Assembly (NCBI RefSeq): GCF_903970965.1
Contig: NZ_CAJCKW010000007.1
Coordinates: 186,001-250,000, forward strand
Source of the DNA: Aureimonas sp. ME7
Lineage (GTDB): Bacteria; Pseudomonadota; Alphaproteobacteria; Rhizobiales; Rhizobiaceae
Direction of reading: 5' to 3'
DNA: 64,000 nucleotides
In this document: positions 46,784-55,907 of the stretch, in pieces
Layout of the letters: each line of letters opens with the position of its first letter
Position numbering within the stretch: the stretch's first letter is position 1
The notes under the pieces: generated by a model
Database searches by the model: none
Told to the model about the DNA's origin: nothing
The model's input: only the letters and a program-made list of their open reading frames with translations
Program-made: the position numbers and the translations under genes

Positions 46784-47488
46784 ATGACCCAGCGCCCCCA
46801 TGTCATCTGTCACATGACGTCCTCGATCGACGGCCGGCTCCATCCCAGCCGATACACGGCGAGCCCGGACGGCGCGGTGAAGGACTGGAGCGGCGCCTAC
46901 GAGGCGATCCACGACCGGCTCGGCGCCGATGCCTGGCTGGTCGGACGCACCACCATGGGGGAGTTGGCTAAGGGCGAAGCGCATCCCCCCACCGAGCCCG
47001 GTGCGGTGGAGCGCCCGGTGCACGTCGCGGCAAGCAACGTGAAGACCTGGGCGATCGCACCCGACACCAAAGGCCGCCTCCACTTCGCCAAGCCCGACAT
47101 CGGCGGCGACCCGGTGTTGGTTCTGCTCGGGAGCGAGGTTTCCGACGCGCATCTGGCGGAACTGGCGGGCGACGGCATCTCCTACGTCGTGGCCGGCACG
47201 CCGGAGATCGATCTCGGCGAAGCTCTCGGCATCCTGCGCTCGCGGTTCAGCGTCGAGCGGCTTCTTCTCGAAGGGGGCGGGGCGATCAACGGCTCGTTCC
47301 TGGCGGCAGGGCTGGTGGATGAACTCAGCGTCGTCCTCGCCCCGGCGCTCGACGGGAGCACCGAGCGCGAGGGCATCGTCTCCTTCGGCGCGGAAGGGTT
47401 GAAGGGCCGTTTGCAGCTTTCGCTGGAAAGCGCGGACAGGTTGGACGGCGGGGCCCTGCATCTGCGCTACCGCGTCCTCCAACCCTGA
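46784..47488 (+). CDS. RibD C-terminal domain reductase
   Basis: A 234-residue stand-alone RibD_C (dihydrofolate-reductase-like) protein. It starts CHMTSSIDGRL, then has VGRTTMGELAKGE, VLLLGSEVS, ERLLLEGGGAING and LVDELSVVLAPALDGS, the NADPH and substrate framework of riboflavin pathway reductases. No deaminase domain is attached and no rib genes are nearby, so the physiological substrate is unknown. GGAG at 46770 precedes ATG 46784. Confidence 0.85.
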   Translation: MTQRPHVICHMTSSIDGRLHPSRYTASPDGAVKDWSGAYEAIHDRLGADAWLVGRTTMGELAKGEAHPPTEPGAVERPVHVAASNVKTWAIAPDTKGRLHFAKPDIGGDPVLVLLGSEVSDAHLAELAGDGISYVVAGTPEIDLGEALGILRSRFSVERLLLEGGGAINGSFLAAGLVDELSVVLAPALDGSTEREGIVSFGAEGLKGRLQLSLESADRLDGGALHLRYRVLQP

Positions 47489-47559
47489 AGACCGGTTGAC
47501 AGGACGCCCGACGAGAGCCGAAGGGGTCTTGCAACCGCTTCGCGCCCGGAGGCTTTCGG

Positions 47560-48684
47560 ATGGACTTCTTTCTCGCCGACGCGCTCCTGACCGAGACGGG
47601 CTTCACGCCCGGCCTCGGCCTTCTGGTCGAGGGCGGGCGCATCCGCGCCGTCCTGCCAGCATCCGAGCGGCCGGATGGGGCCACGCTCCATCGGCTGGAG
47701 GGCTGGCTCGCGCCCGGCTATGTCGAGATCCAGGTCAACGGCTGCGGCGGCGTAGTGTTCTCGCAGGCGCCGACGCTCGAAACGATCCGGCGCATGGCCG
47801 GCGTTCTCCTTGCCCACGGCGTCACCGGCTTCCTGCCGACGCTGATCACCGCGCCGACCGAGACGATCGATGCCGCGATCGCCTCGGGCCGAGAAGCGAT
47901 GGCGCGGCTGCCGAGCGTTCTCGGCCTCCATCTCGAAGGCCCTCATATCGGCCCCGCCCGCCCCGGAACGCATGACACACGGCTGATCCGTCCGATGGAC
48001 GCGAGCGATCTCGAGCGGCTCCTTAGCGCACGCGACGTCGTGCGCCTCGTCACCGTGGCCACCGAAAGCACCTCGCCGGCGCAGATCGAAGCGCTGGCGA
48101 AGAGCGGCATCACCGTGGCGCTCGGCCATACGGCGGCGGGCGCCGGCGAGGTTCTGGCCGCGCACCACGCGGGCGCCACGATGCTGACCCATCTCTTCAA
48201 CGCGATGCCGCCGATGGCGGGCCGCGATCCCGGCCCGGTCGGCGCCGCCCTCGCCTCTCCGACGCTCCATGCCAGCCTGATCAACGACGGCGTGCATGTC
48301 GACGACGTGTCGATGCTGGCGGCGATCCGGGCGCTGGGGCCTCGGCTGGCGCTGACCAGCGACGCCACGGCCTCGATCGAGGGGGGCGAGGGCGTGTTCG
48401 AGTTCGGCGGCTATCGCTGCCGCATCGAGAACGGGGCGGTGCGCAACGATGCCGGGGCGCTCGCCGGGGCAGCCGTCCTCCTCGACGAGGTGGCGGCGCG
48501 CACCGCGCGCCTCACTAGCGACCCGGCAGAGGCGGTGCGCATGGCCTCCGAGCGCCCGGCCCGCCTTCTCGGCCTCCACAGTGAGGTCGGCCGCCTCGCG
48601 CCCGGCCTTCGCGCCGACTTCAACCTCCTCGACCCGGAAACGCTGGGGGTTCGCGCGACCTGGACGGTCGGCGAAAGGCTCTAG
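47560..48684 (+). CDS. nagA: N-acetylglucosamine-6-phosphate deacetylase
   Basis: A 374-residue amidohydrolase. It has the NagA marks: APGYVEIQVNGCGG (the QVNG variant of the first metal motif), HGVTGFLPTLIT, GLHLEGPHIGP with the metal Glu, ALGHTAAG and MLTHLFNAMPPM with the metal His residues, LINDGVHVD, and catalytic Asp in LTSDAT. It converts GlcNAc-6-P to GlcN-6-P in amino-sugar and murein recycling. No nagB or transporter is adjacent. Its stop overlaps the convergent glsA stop at CTAG. Confidence 0.93.
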   Translation: MDFFLADALLTETGFTPGLGLLVEGGRIRAVLPASERPDGATLHRLEGWLAPGYVEIQVNGCGGVVFSQAPTLETIRRMAGVLLAHGVTGFLPTLITAPTETIDAAIASGREAMARLPSVLGLHLEGPHIGPARPGTHDTRLIRPMDASDLERLLSARDVVRLVTVATESTSPAQIEALAKSGITVALGHTAAGAGEVLAAHHAGATMLTHLFNAMPPMAGRDPGPVGAALASPTLHASLINDGVHVDDVSMLAAIRALGPRLALTSDATASIEGGEGVFEFGGYRCRIENGAVRNDAGALAGAAVLLDEVAARTARLTSDPAEAVRMASERPARLLGLHSEVGRLAPGLRADFNLLDPETLGVRATWTVGERL

Positions 48685-49673
48685 CTACGCGCCGCGCCGA
48701 ACACCGACCAGTCGGTGCGCCGGGCGAGAAGCTCGAGGCCGAGCGTTCCCAGTCTCGAATTGCCCATCGGATCGAGCGCGGGCGACCAGACGGCGATCGA
48801 GGCGCGGTGCGGGGCCACCGCCAGGATGCCGCCGCCGACGCCCGATTTCGCCGGCAGCCCGACCCGGTAGGCGAAATCGCCGGCCCCGTTGTAGAGGCCG
48901 CACAGCATCATGATGGCGAGGATGCGCCGGGCGCGCCGCGAGGCGCCGATCCCGCGCCCGTCGCCGCGCCCGTGCTCCTCTTCCACGTCGTCGTGCATCA
49001 GGAAGCGACCCGCCTTGGCGAGGCCCCGGCAGTCCAGCGTGATCGCGCATTGGTGGACATAGGCGTCCATCACCGCCTCCACCTCGTGGCGAAGGTTGCC
49101 GTGGTGCTTGGCCATGTACATCAGCGAGCGGTTGAGATCGCCGCCCTTCTGGTCGCTTTCCATCACGCCGTCGTCGAAGGCGATGGTCTCGTCGTCGATC
49201 TGGCTTTTGAGAAAGTCGAGCACATGCCGGTTCGGCCCCGCCCGCCCTTCCAGGCCGACGAGGATGTCGCAGACGACGAGCGCCCCGGCATTGATGAAGG
49301 GATTGCGGGGCACGCCCTTGTCGCGCTCCAGATCGATGATCGAGTTGAACGCGTCGCCCGACGGCTCGCGCCCCAGCCGCTCCCAGATCCGCTCGCCGAG
49401 CGCCGCGAAGGCGACCTCCAGCGCGAAGACCTTGGAGATCGACTGGATGGGAAAACCGGTGCCCGCGTTTCCCGCCGACACGAGATCGCCCTCGCGCGTG
49501 AAGACGGCGATGCCGAAGCGCTCGAAGTCACCCTTGCGCGGCACCGGCCGGTCGTTCTCCTCGGCCGCTTGACGCGCCGTCTCATGGAGACCGGGCGCGC
49601 GCTCGCGGACCTCTTCCACCACGTCCGTGAGGATCGTCTTCAACTGGTCGGTGTCGGGCAAGAAGGGTTTCAT
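48681..49673 (-). CDS. glsA: Glutaminase A
   Basis: A 330-residue serine-dependent glutaminase (L-glutamine to glutamate and ammonia). The beta-lactamase-like active site Ser78-Ile-Ser-Lys81 sits in FPIQSISKVF. RNPFINAGALVV, ESDQKGGDLNRSLMY and GVGGGILAVAP are family blocks. Length matches bacterial GlsA. Such enzymes support nitrogen supply or acid resistance. The gene stands alone and converges with nagA, sharing the CTAG at 48681-48684. Confidence 0.95.
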   Translation of the reverse strand: MKPFLPDTDQLKTILTDVVEEVRERAPGLHETARQAAEENDRPVPRKGDFERFGIAVFTREGDLVSAGNAGTGFPIQSISKVFALEVAFAALGERIWERLGREPSGDAFNSIIDLERDKGVPRNPFINAGALVVCDILVGLEGRAGPNRHVLDFLKSQIDDETIAFDDGVMESDQKGGDLNRSLMYMAKHHGNLRHEVEAVMDAYVHQCAITLDCRGLAKAGRFLMHDDVEEEHGRGDGRGIGASRRARRILAIMMLCGLYNGAGDFAYRVGLPAKSGVGGGILAVAPHRASIAVWSPALDPMGNSRLGTLGLELLARRTDWSVFGAARS

Positions 49674-49738
49674 CGGGACTCGATCGGAAGTTGCGTCGCA
49701 GCCGGCAACTAGGGCGCCGCCCCGCCGGTTTCAGGCGC

Positions 49739-50596
49739 TCAGCTGAACAGGCGTCCCGTATCGCGCCCCGATGCCTCGATCTCCGCCGCCTCGGGCCGGC
49801 GCAGCGGCCGGATTTCCCGCTCGTCCCATTCGATCAGGCCGATGTCGCGGAACTGGCCGAGCCAGTAGTCCATGCACCAGCGCCCGTGCCGCTCGCGAAA
49901 CAGGCGCGCGTTGCGAAGGATGTGGTCGAAATGGTGCAGCGGGGGAACGCGCACCGGGTGATGCTGATGATAGGCGCGCGCGCCGGCCGTCCAGAAGAAG
50001 GGCAGGCCGGAGGCGGACAGGCGCACAGCGAAGTCCGTTTCCTCGCCGCCATAGCCGACGAAGTCCTCGTCCATGCCCCCGATCGCGAGATAGCGCGCGC
50101 GCGGCAAAGCGAAGGACAGGCCCCAAAGCTCGCCGGCGTCTGGCTCCCGCCGCACGCCCGCAGCCGGCACTGTAGGCTTGGAGGGGTGGATTTGCCCAAG
50201 CGCATCGAGCCGGTCGAAGTCGAGCGTGTCGCCGACCGCCCCTTCCGGCAGATACAGGACCTCGCCGAGAAACAGGCCCTCCTGCCCTCCCGCCGCCGCC
50301 AGATAGCTTTCAACCGTCGTGGGCGCGGGAATGCAGTCGACGTCGAGGAAGATCAGAAGCTCGCAAGCCGCCGCCCCGGCCGCTCGGTTGCGCGCTCTTG
50401 CGAGCGGCATCGGGTCCCCTGGCACCATCACGTGGCGCACCGGGCAGCCGGGATCGGGGAGATCCGCGAAGGGCTCGTCCTGCATCCAGGCGATCACCAG
50501 TTCGGCGGGCTTTCGCGTCTGGCTCGCCAGCCCTTCCATCAACCGTTGGAGATGCGCCCGCCGGCCGCGAACCAGCGTCAGGACGCTGGCTTGCAT
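49739..50596 (-). CDS. GT2-like glycosyltransferase
   Basis: A 285-residue GT-A enzyme: SVLTLVRGRRAHLQRLMEGL at the start, the metal DxD-type motif in LLIFLDVDCIPAP, and GMDEDFVGYGGEETDFAVRL, the galactosyltransferase-like ED motif. WCMDYW and a basic tail follow. It resembles N-acetylgalactosaminyl/galactosyl-transferase-type GT2 proteins. It overlaps the end of the sucrose-phosphate-synthase-like gene by 19 bp, so it is co-transcribed. Sugar and acceptor are unknown. Confidence 0.85.
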   Translation of the reverse strand: MQASVLTLVRGRRAHLQRLMEGLASQTRKPAELVIAWMQDEPFADLPDPGCPVRHVMVPGDPMPLARARNRAAGAAACELLIFLDVDCIPAPTTVESYLAAAGGQEGLFLGEVLYLPEGAVGDTLDFDRLDALGQIHPSKPTVPAAGVRREPDAGELWGLSFALPRARYLAIGGMDEDFVGYGGEETDFAVRLSASGLPFFWTAGARAYHQHHPVRVPPLHHFDHILRNARLFRERHGRWCMDYWLGQFRDIGLIEWDEREIRPLRRPEAAEIEASGRDTGRLFS

Positions 50597-52650
50597 GCGG
50601 CCCTCGCCTTATCGCGGAAGTGGAGAACGCCCTCGATCACGCCGCGCGCATGGGTGGCGCGCGCGACATAGGAGTGGCGAAGCGCGGGCAGGGTCGCGAG
50701 CCCGTCGGAGAAGTTGGCGACGATGATCGCCTGCGGGATGGTGCGCAGCATCTCGATGTCGTTGCCCGAATCGCCGGCCACGAAGACGGCGTTTTCGGCA
50801 AGCTCGTAGGAGCGGCGCACGAAGTCCACCGCCGTGCCCTTGGAAGCGCGCAGCGGCAGGACGTCGAGATAGCGCCCATGGCTGTGGATCACCGAGCAGC
50901 GCAGGCCGGCGCGCTCCAGGCTGGCGCGGATGCGCGCGACGATGCCGGGCTGCCCGTCGGTGAAGTAGCTGAGCTTGTGCGAGCGCTGTTCCAGCGGCGC
51001 CTGCGGCAGGAGGCCGGGAATGCGGGCGAGCGCGCGACGCGCGGCGGCCGGATCCCAGTCGCGCGAGACGATGCGCCGCCATTCGGCATCCTGGGTATAG
51101 GTCGTGCCGTTGGGGTCGAGGTGGTAGATCTCGGAGCCGACCGACGAGATGATCACCTGCGGGCGCGGCGCGTCCTGCTGTTCCAGGATCGCCAGCGCCG
51201 AATGGAAGGAGCGGCCGGTGGCCACCCCGAAGGCGAGGCCCGGCTGATCCTTGCGCCAGGTGCCGAAGGTGCGGATGCCTTCCGCGCAGCCGACCAGCGT
51301 GTTGTCGATGTCGCAGATCAGGAGTTGTTCGGGCCGTTCGACTGCCTTGTCCGCTCCGGTGAGCGAGGCGAGAAGCGCGTGGTAGCGCTCGGCATGGCGC
51401 GTCCAGTCGTAGGCCTCGGCCACCTTGGCCCCGGCGCGGGCGTAGCGCGCATGCAGCGCCTCGTCGGACAGGATGGCGAGCGCGGCCTCCGCGATGGCGG
51501 AGGGCGAGCGCGGATTGACGAGAACGCCGTTGCCGCACATCTCGACGATGTCGTTCGGCCCGCCGGAATCGGTCGCCACCAGCGGCAGGCCGGCGGCCGA
51601 GGCTTCGAGCAGCGTCAGGCCGAAGGGCTCGTTCAGCGCTGGGTTGACGAAGAGCCCACCGCGCTCGCGCGCATAGGCATAGATCGCCGGCACGTCTTCC
51701 GGGCGGTGGTGCTTGGGGTAGGCGACGCGCCCGTAGAGGTCGTAGCGGTCGATGAGATGAAGAAGCTCGGCCACCGTTTCGGCCATGTCGCCGTCGAGAT
51801 CGGCGTAGTCCTCGCGCGTTCCTGCGACGAGGATGAGATTGGCCTTTTTCTGCAGCGCCGGGCTTTCGCCGAACGCCTGCACCAGAGCGGCGAGGTTCTT
51901 CTTTCGAACCGGGCGGGCGAGCGCCAGGATCGCCGGCTTCGAAGGGTCCTGGAGGAAGCGGTCGATCGAGGCATCCACCTTCGGGCAGGACGGCGCGCCG
52001 GCAAAGCTCTGGAGATCGCTGCCCGGCGCCAGGATGCGGATGCGGCCGGGCTCATAGGTTTCCGACCCCGCCCACTGAACTTCCGCCTCGTCGCGCGAGG
52101 AGGCGATCACCAGCGAGGCGTTGGCAAGCGCCCCGTCCTCGGCCTCGATGCGCCGGGCGAGCGAATCGTCGTGGACGAGCGCGCCGTTCATCGCCTGCCG
52201 CTTCACGCGACCGAGCGAATGGGCGGTGAACACGAAGGGAATGCCGAGCCGCGCCTCGACGATGGAGGCGACGGAAGCGGCATCCGCGTAGTGCGCATGG
52301 AGAACGTCCGGTCGCGTCTCCTGGCGCTCGATGAAAGCGATCAGGCTTTCGGCGAAGCTTTCCACTTCCGTGTGGAGCGCTTCCTTTTCGAGATAGCCCG
52401 ATTGGCGCGTGTCGAGGCGCACGATCTCGGCCTTCGGCCCGATCCGCTCCGATCGCTCAGCGTAATGCGCGCCGAGGCGGCTTTCGAAGCGGCGCGTCGC
52501 CACCACGATGCGCGAAACGGCCTCGTCCTGCGTGGAGGCTTCCACCAGATCCAGGAGATAGCGGATATGACCGCCCGTGTCGGCCGTCAGCCCATACTCG
52601 ACATCGCGAGCACGCAGACACCCTTGCAGCGCGACATGAAGAATGAACAT
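50578..52650 (-). CDS. Sucrose-phosphate-synthase-like GT4 fused to a HAD-IIB phosphatase
   Basis: A 690-residue fusion. The N-terminal GT-B part has LTADTGGHIRYLLDLVEA (the DTGG acceptor loop of sucrose and sucrose-phosphate synthases), HAHYADAASVA, PSCP-like LARPVRKKNLAALVQAF and NPALNEPFGLTLLEASAAGLP (EX7E donor motif). From about residue 440 a HAD-IIB phosphatase begins with ICDIDNTLVG and ends GDSGNDIEMLR. Such fusions make a sugar phosphate disaccharide and remove the phosphate, giving sucrose or a mannosylfructose-like solute. Start at 52650 gives MFILHVALQG; 52665 is a possible alternative. Confidence 0.88.
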   Translation of the reverse strand: MFILHVALQGCLRARDVEYGLTADTGGHIRYLLDLVEASTQDEAVSRIVVATRRFESRLGAHYAERSERIGPKAEIVRLDTRQSGYLEKEALHTEVESFAESLIAFIERQETRPDVLHAHYADAASVASIVEARLGIPFVFTAHSLGRVKRQAMNGALVHDDSLARRIEAEDGALANASLVIASSRDEAEVQWAGSETYEPGRIRILAPGSDLQSFAGAPSCPKVDASIDRFLQDPSKPAILALARPVRKKNLAALVQAFGESPALQKKANLILVAGTREDYADLDGDMAETVAELLHLIDRYDLYGRVAYPKHHRPEDVPAIYAYARERGGLFVNPALNEPFGLTLLEASAAGLPLVATDSGGPNDIVEMCGNGVLVNPRSPSAIAEAALAILSDEALHARYARAGAKVAEAYDWTRHAERYHALLASLTGADKAVERPEQLLICDIDNTLVGCAEGIRTFGTWRKDQPGLAFGVATGRSFHSALAILEQQDAPRPQVIISSVGSEIYHLDPNGTTYTQDAEWRRIVSRDWDPAAARRALARIPGLLPQAPLEQRSHKLSYFTDGQPGIVARIRASLERAGLRCSVIHSHGRYLDVLPLRASKGTAVDFVRRSYELAENAVFVAGDSGNDIEMLRTIPQAIIVANFSDGLATLPALRHSYVARATHARGVIEGVLHFRDKARAACKPAS

Positions 52651-52702
52651 GGATGACCCCGCCATACGCCGAACACAAATTCCAAGGACAGAGCGAACCG
52701 AC

Positions 52703-53776
52703 ATGCCCGAAAGCTCAACGGCCGTCCCAACCCGTTCGTTGCGAGTCGCGCAGGTCGCGCCGACGATTTTTCCGGTCCCGCCTCACGATCACGGCGGAAC
52801 GGAACGCGTCATCCACGACCTGTCCACCGCACTGCAACGTCAGGGTATCGAGGTAACGCTGCTGGCGCCTTCGGACAGTGCGACAGATGTGCCGCGCGTC
52901 GGCCTGTGGCCGAGTCTCCACGCTTTGGAAGCCCGGCACGGCCAGGTTCCCCCTTCGATTCCGGCGGTTCTGGAAGCCGCGCGGATGGAGGATCTCCGCC
53001 TTCGCTTGGCCGATTTCGACATCGTCCACTGCCACGGCGAGTTCTTTCACGCGGCGCTTTTAGGGAATAAGCGCCGGCACAGCCTCACCACCATCCATTG
53101 GCGGGTGGACGAGCTCGACCGGGAGATCTTCTTCCAGACATTCCCCGACCTGCCGGTCGCCGCGATCTCGGCCGCGCAGGAAAGCATGCTGCCCGCCGCC
53201 AACCGGGCCGGCGTCGTCCATCACGGCATCGAGCGCGACCGCTATGCGCTGCAGGACGGAGCGGGGGGCTATCTCGCCTTCGTCGGGCGGATGACCGACC
53301 AGAAGCGCCCGGACACGGCGATCCGCGTGGCCAAGGCGGCCGGGCGCCCCATCCGCCTCGCCGGCACGGTGGATGTCGGCAACCCGACCTATTTCGAGCG
53401 CGAGGTGCGCCCGCATCTTGGCGAGGCCGCCGCCTATGTCGGCCCACTCGGCGACAAGGCCAAAGCCGAATTTCTGGGAGGCGCGGAGGCGCTCCTGTTT
53501 CCGATCGACTGGCCGGAGCCCTTCGGCCTCGTGATGATCGAGGCCATGGCCTGCGGCACGCCGGTGGTCGCCTGGGACCGGGGCAGCGTGCGCGAGGTGG
53601 TGGACGACGGGGTGACGGGCTTCGTGGTCGGCTCCGAGGCCGAGGCTCTGGAGGCACTGGAAAAGGCGCGCACGCTTGATCGCGCGAGCGTTCGCCGGCG
53701 CTTCGAGGAGCGCTTCACCTCCGACCGGATGGCGAGCGACTACATCGCCCTTTACCGCAAGCTCTTGGCCGCCTGA
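52703..53776 (+). CDS. GT4-family glycosyltransferase
   Basis: A 357-residue GT-B enzyme: VAQVAPTIFPVPPHDHGGTERVIHDL, DIVHCHGEFFHAA, SLTTIHWRVDEL, AFVGRMTDQKRPDTAIRVAK and LFPIDWPEPFGLVMIEAMACG with the EX7E donor motif. It belongs to the GT4 group common in alphaproteobacterial compatible-solute and glycan clusters. Its start is only 52 bp from the divergent SPS-like gene, so both share a promoter region. ATG 52703 is used; ATGs at 52643-52649 would overlap the divergent gene. Confidence 0.86.
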   Translation: MPESSTAVPTRSLRVAQVAPTIFPVPPHDHGGTERVIHDLSTALQRQGIEVTLLAPSDSATDVPRVGLWPSLHALEARHGQVPPSIPAVLEAARMEDLRLRLADFDIVHCHGEFFHAALLGNKRRHSLTTIHWRVDELDREIFFQTFPDLPVAAISAAQESMLPAANRAGVVHHGIERDRYALQDGAGGYLAFVGRMTDQKRPDTAIRVAKAAGRPIRLAGTVDVGNPTYFEREVRPHLGEAAAYVGPLGDKAKAEFLGGAEALLFPIDWPEPFGLVMIEAMACGTPVVAWDRGSVREVVDDGVTGFVVGSEAEALEALEKARTLDRASVRRRFEERFTSDRMASDYIALYRKLLAA

Positions 53777-54966
53777 TGCGCACCGCTCTCATCGCCTGGG
53801 ACTATCCGCCGGCCCCGAGTGGGCTGTCCACCGCCGCGCGCGAGATCGCCGAAAGTCTGGCGCAAGCCGGCACCGACGTCACCGTCTTCACCATGGACCG
53901 GGAGGGAATTGAGACGACGGGCGGCGTTCGCATCGTCGGCTGCCCGCCCGCGACCGGCGGCGCGCTTGCCCGGCTTCGACTCTGGGGCGGGGCGGGGCAT
54001 CTGGCCGCGCCGCTCGCCTTTCGACGCGCCGTTCTCGCCGAGCATCGGGCCAAAGCCTTCGACGTGGTGGAGGCGACCAACTGGTATGCGCCGGCCGTGC
54101 TTCTCGCCCGCCGCAGCCCCGTGCCGCTGGTGACGCGCAACTCGACGCCGGCTGCCTTCTCGCGCGAGGCGGCGGCTTCGGCGCGCGACCGGATCGACGG
54201 CTGGGCCGCCGACCGGCTGGAGCGCGCGCAGGCGCGTGGGAGCGCCGGCCTGATCTCCAACACCGCCGACCACGCCCGGCGCATCGCCGTCGAATACGCG
54301 CTTTCCGGCGACCAGCCGCACGAGGTGATCGGCCTTTCCCTCGCGCCCGAAGTCCTGGCACGCGCCCAAGGGGCGCCCTACCCGGAATCTGCCGAGCCGC
54401 TTCGCCTCCTGTTCGTCGGCCGGCCGGAGCATCGCAAGGGCTTCGATGCGATCCTTGGCGCCGCTGCGATCCTCGCGCGAGAGGTGGATGCCGGTGCCCT
54501 GCCGCCCTTCGAGATCCGGCTGGCGGGCGTCGATCCGGACGGCCTGCCCACCGACCTCCCCGCCGGAACGCGGCGTCGCTTCCAGCCGCTCGGCCGGCTT
54601 CCCGAAGGCGATCTTGCGCGCGAATACGAGGGGGCACACGCCATCCTCGCGCCCTCCCGCTACGAGAGTTTCGGCCTCGTGTACCAGGAGGGCATGGCCT
54701 ATGGCCGGCCGATGATCGCCTCCCACGAGGACGCGAGCGCACGCGAGTTCGTCGGGGCGACGGGCGCGGGCTCCATGGCGCGTGAAACGAGCGGCCCGGC
54801 GCTCGCCGACGCGATCCGCCCGGTTCTCGCCGATCCGGCCCGGCGTCTCGCCTTGCGCGAAAAGGCGCTCACCGCCGCCGGGCGGTTTTCACGTGAAACA
54901 CTGGGGCAGGACACGCTGGCGCTCTATGCCCGCGCCATCGAGCGGTTTCACGCGCGAAAGCGCTGA
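53776..54966 (+). CDS. GT4-family glycosyltransferase
   Basis: A 396-residue GT-B enzyme starting at the ATG that overlaps the previous stop (TGATG). It reads ALIAWDYPPAPSGLSTAAREIA, then DVVEATNWYAPAVL, LLFVGRPEHRKGFDAILGAA and APSRYESFGLVYQEGMAYGRP. It is thus a second GT4, co-translated with the first. Its last codons overlap the convergent GT2-like gene by 19 bp. A parS-like site lies inside it at 54885-54900. Confidence 0.86.
   Translation: MRTALIAWDYPPAPSGLSTAAREIAESLAQAGTDVTVFTMDREGIETTGGVRIVGCPPATGGALARLRLWGGAGHLAAPLAFRRAVLAEHRAKAFDVVEATNWYAPAVLLARRSPVPLVTRNSTPAAFSREAAASARDRIDGWAADRLERAQARGSAGLISNTADHARRIAVEYALSGDQPHEVIGLSLAPEVLARAQGAPYPESAEPLRLLFVGRPEHRKGFDAILGAAAILAREVDAGALPPFEIRLAGVDPDGLPTDLPAGTRRRFQPLGRLPEGDLAREYEGAHAILAPSRYESFGLVYQEGMAYGRPMIASHEDASAREFVGATGAGSMARETSGPALADAIRPVLADPARRLALREKALTAAGRFSRETLGQDTLALYARAIERFHARKR
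54885..54900. other. parS-like ParB binding site 2
   Basis: GTTTTCACGTGAAACA matches the parS consensus TGTTTCACGTGAAACA at 14 of 16 positions, including the full TTTCACGTGAAAC core. It is inside a glycosyltransferase gene, 49 kb from the other site. Confidence 0.45.
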
Positions 54967-55907
54967 CGCAGCGCGTCCGCCTCCTCCAACCGCCCGCCGC
55001 CGGGCAGGATCGCCTCATAGCTTTGCGAGCGAGTGTCCACGTGGACCCGGGCGAGATAGTGGTCGATCGCCCCGCAAAGGGCGATGAAGCTCCTCTGCCA
55101 GGGTCGGTCGGGGCGCTCGTGCACCGGCCCCATAAAACGCACCTCGCGTCGGTTCAGGCGGTACTGGGTGTCGGGATAAAGATCGGCCTGGACGCCGTCC
55201 ACGAGGTTGCGGCGGGGCAGGCCGATCGACAGGACGCCGCCGTCGTCCCCGAGCGCGGCCAGCGCCGGCACGAGCGCGGTGGTTTCCGGGGTCAGCGTTT
55301 CGTCGGCGTCGAGCTGAAACATCCAGGCGCTTTGCGCGAGATCCTGGAGCGCGCCCCGTTGGGCGGCGAAATCGCGCGCGAGCGGCCGGAAGGCTACGCG
55401 GATCCCCTCCTCCACCACCGCCTCCGGCCCCTCGCCGTCGACGAGGAGCACGATCTCCGCGAAGGCGGCGAGATGGTGGCGATGGGTGGGGATCAACCCT
55501 TCGACGTCGGCGGCCCGGCACAGGAAGCCGAGCGAGACGCCCGGCCCGCCGCTTGGCTCCAGGGCCTTGAGACGCGCCTCTGCGGCCAGCGCCGAATGCG
55601 GCAAAGCCAGCGCTTCCGCCTGTGCTGCGTCCGCCGGCTCCACCCGCTTGGTCATCGCGGTCGCGGCCGTGCGCAGCGTGTAGATGTCGAGCCCGAAGGG
55701 CGCCGTCTCGGGGGAGGCGAAGTGCGGGCCCGCCAGCGCGGCATCGAGCGCGATGCGCACGTCCTGCCCGGGCGCATCGAGGAGCAGTCCGCAGAACTCG
55801 CAGGCCCATCGAAACGCCCGGATGCGGCCGCTGGCATAGCGAAGCGTGCGCCGCGTCGGCGCCAGGGCTCGGCCCCCGCAGAGCGGACAGCGCGACGAGG
55901 TGGTCAC
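54948..55907 (-). CDS. GT2-like protein with N-terminal Cys4 zinc-ribbon
   Basis: A 319-residue protein starting at GTG 55907, which overlaps the stop of the gene upstream as GTGA. Residues about 7-40 hold CPLCGG and CEFCG, a zinc ribbon like that of methyltransferases and small zinc proteins. The rest is a beta-1,4-glucosyltransferase-like GT2 domain (SLGFLCRAADVEGLIPTH, WMFQLDADETLTPE with the DxD motif, ALGDDGGVLSIGLPRRN). A Cys4 ribbon in front of a GT2 domain is unusual. Function beyond sugar transfer is unknown. Confidence 0.7.
   Translation of the reverse strand: MTTSSRCPLCGGRALAPTRRTLRYASGRIRAFRWACEFCGLLLDAPGQDVRIALDAALAGPHFASPETAPFGLDIYTLRTAATAMTKRVEPADAAQAEALALPHSALAAEARLKALEPSGGPGVSLGFLCRAADVEGLIPTHRHHLAAFAEIVLLVDGEGPEAVVEEGIRVAFRPLARDFAAQRGALQDLAQSAWMFQLDADETLTPETTALVPALAALGDDGGVLSIGLPRRNLVDGVQADLYPDTQYRLNRREVRFMGPVHERPDRPWQRSFIALCGAIDHYLARVHVDTRSQSYEAILPGGGRLEEADALRQRFRA

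Noticed and set aside
45098-47482. A 794-codon minus-strand frame across the ribulokinase and RibD-C genes
   Set aside because: Low-complexity Arg/Ala/Gly translation with no domain; both plus-strand genes are recognisable enzymes.
50398-52656. A 752-codon plus-strand frame opposite the SPS-like fusion
   Set aside because: Shadow frame; the minus-strand protein has DTGG, EX7E and HAD motifs in order.
55035-55046. GTCCACGTGGAC 12-bp palindrome
   Set aside because: Lies inside the zinc-ribbon GT2 gene and does not match parS or another site I know; likely a coding coincidence.
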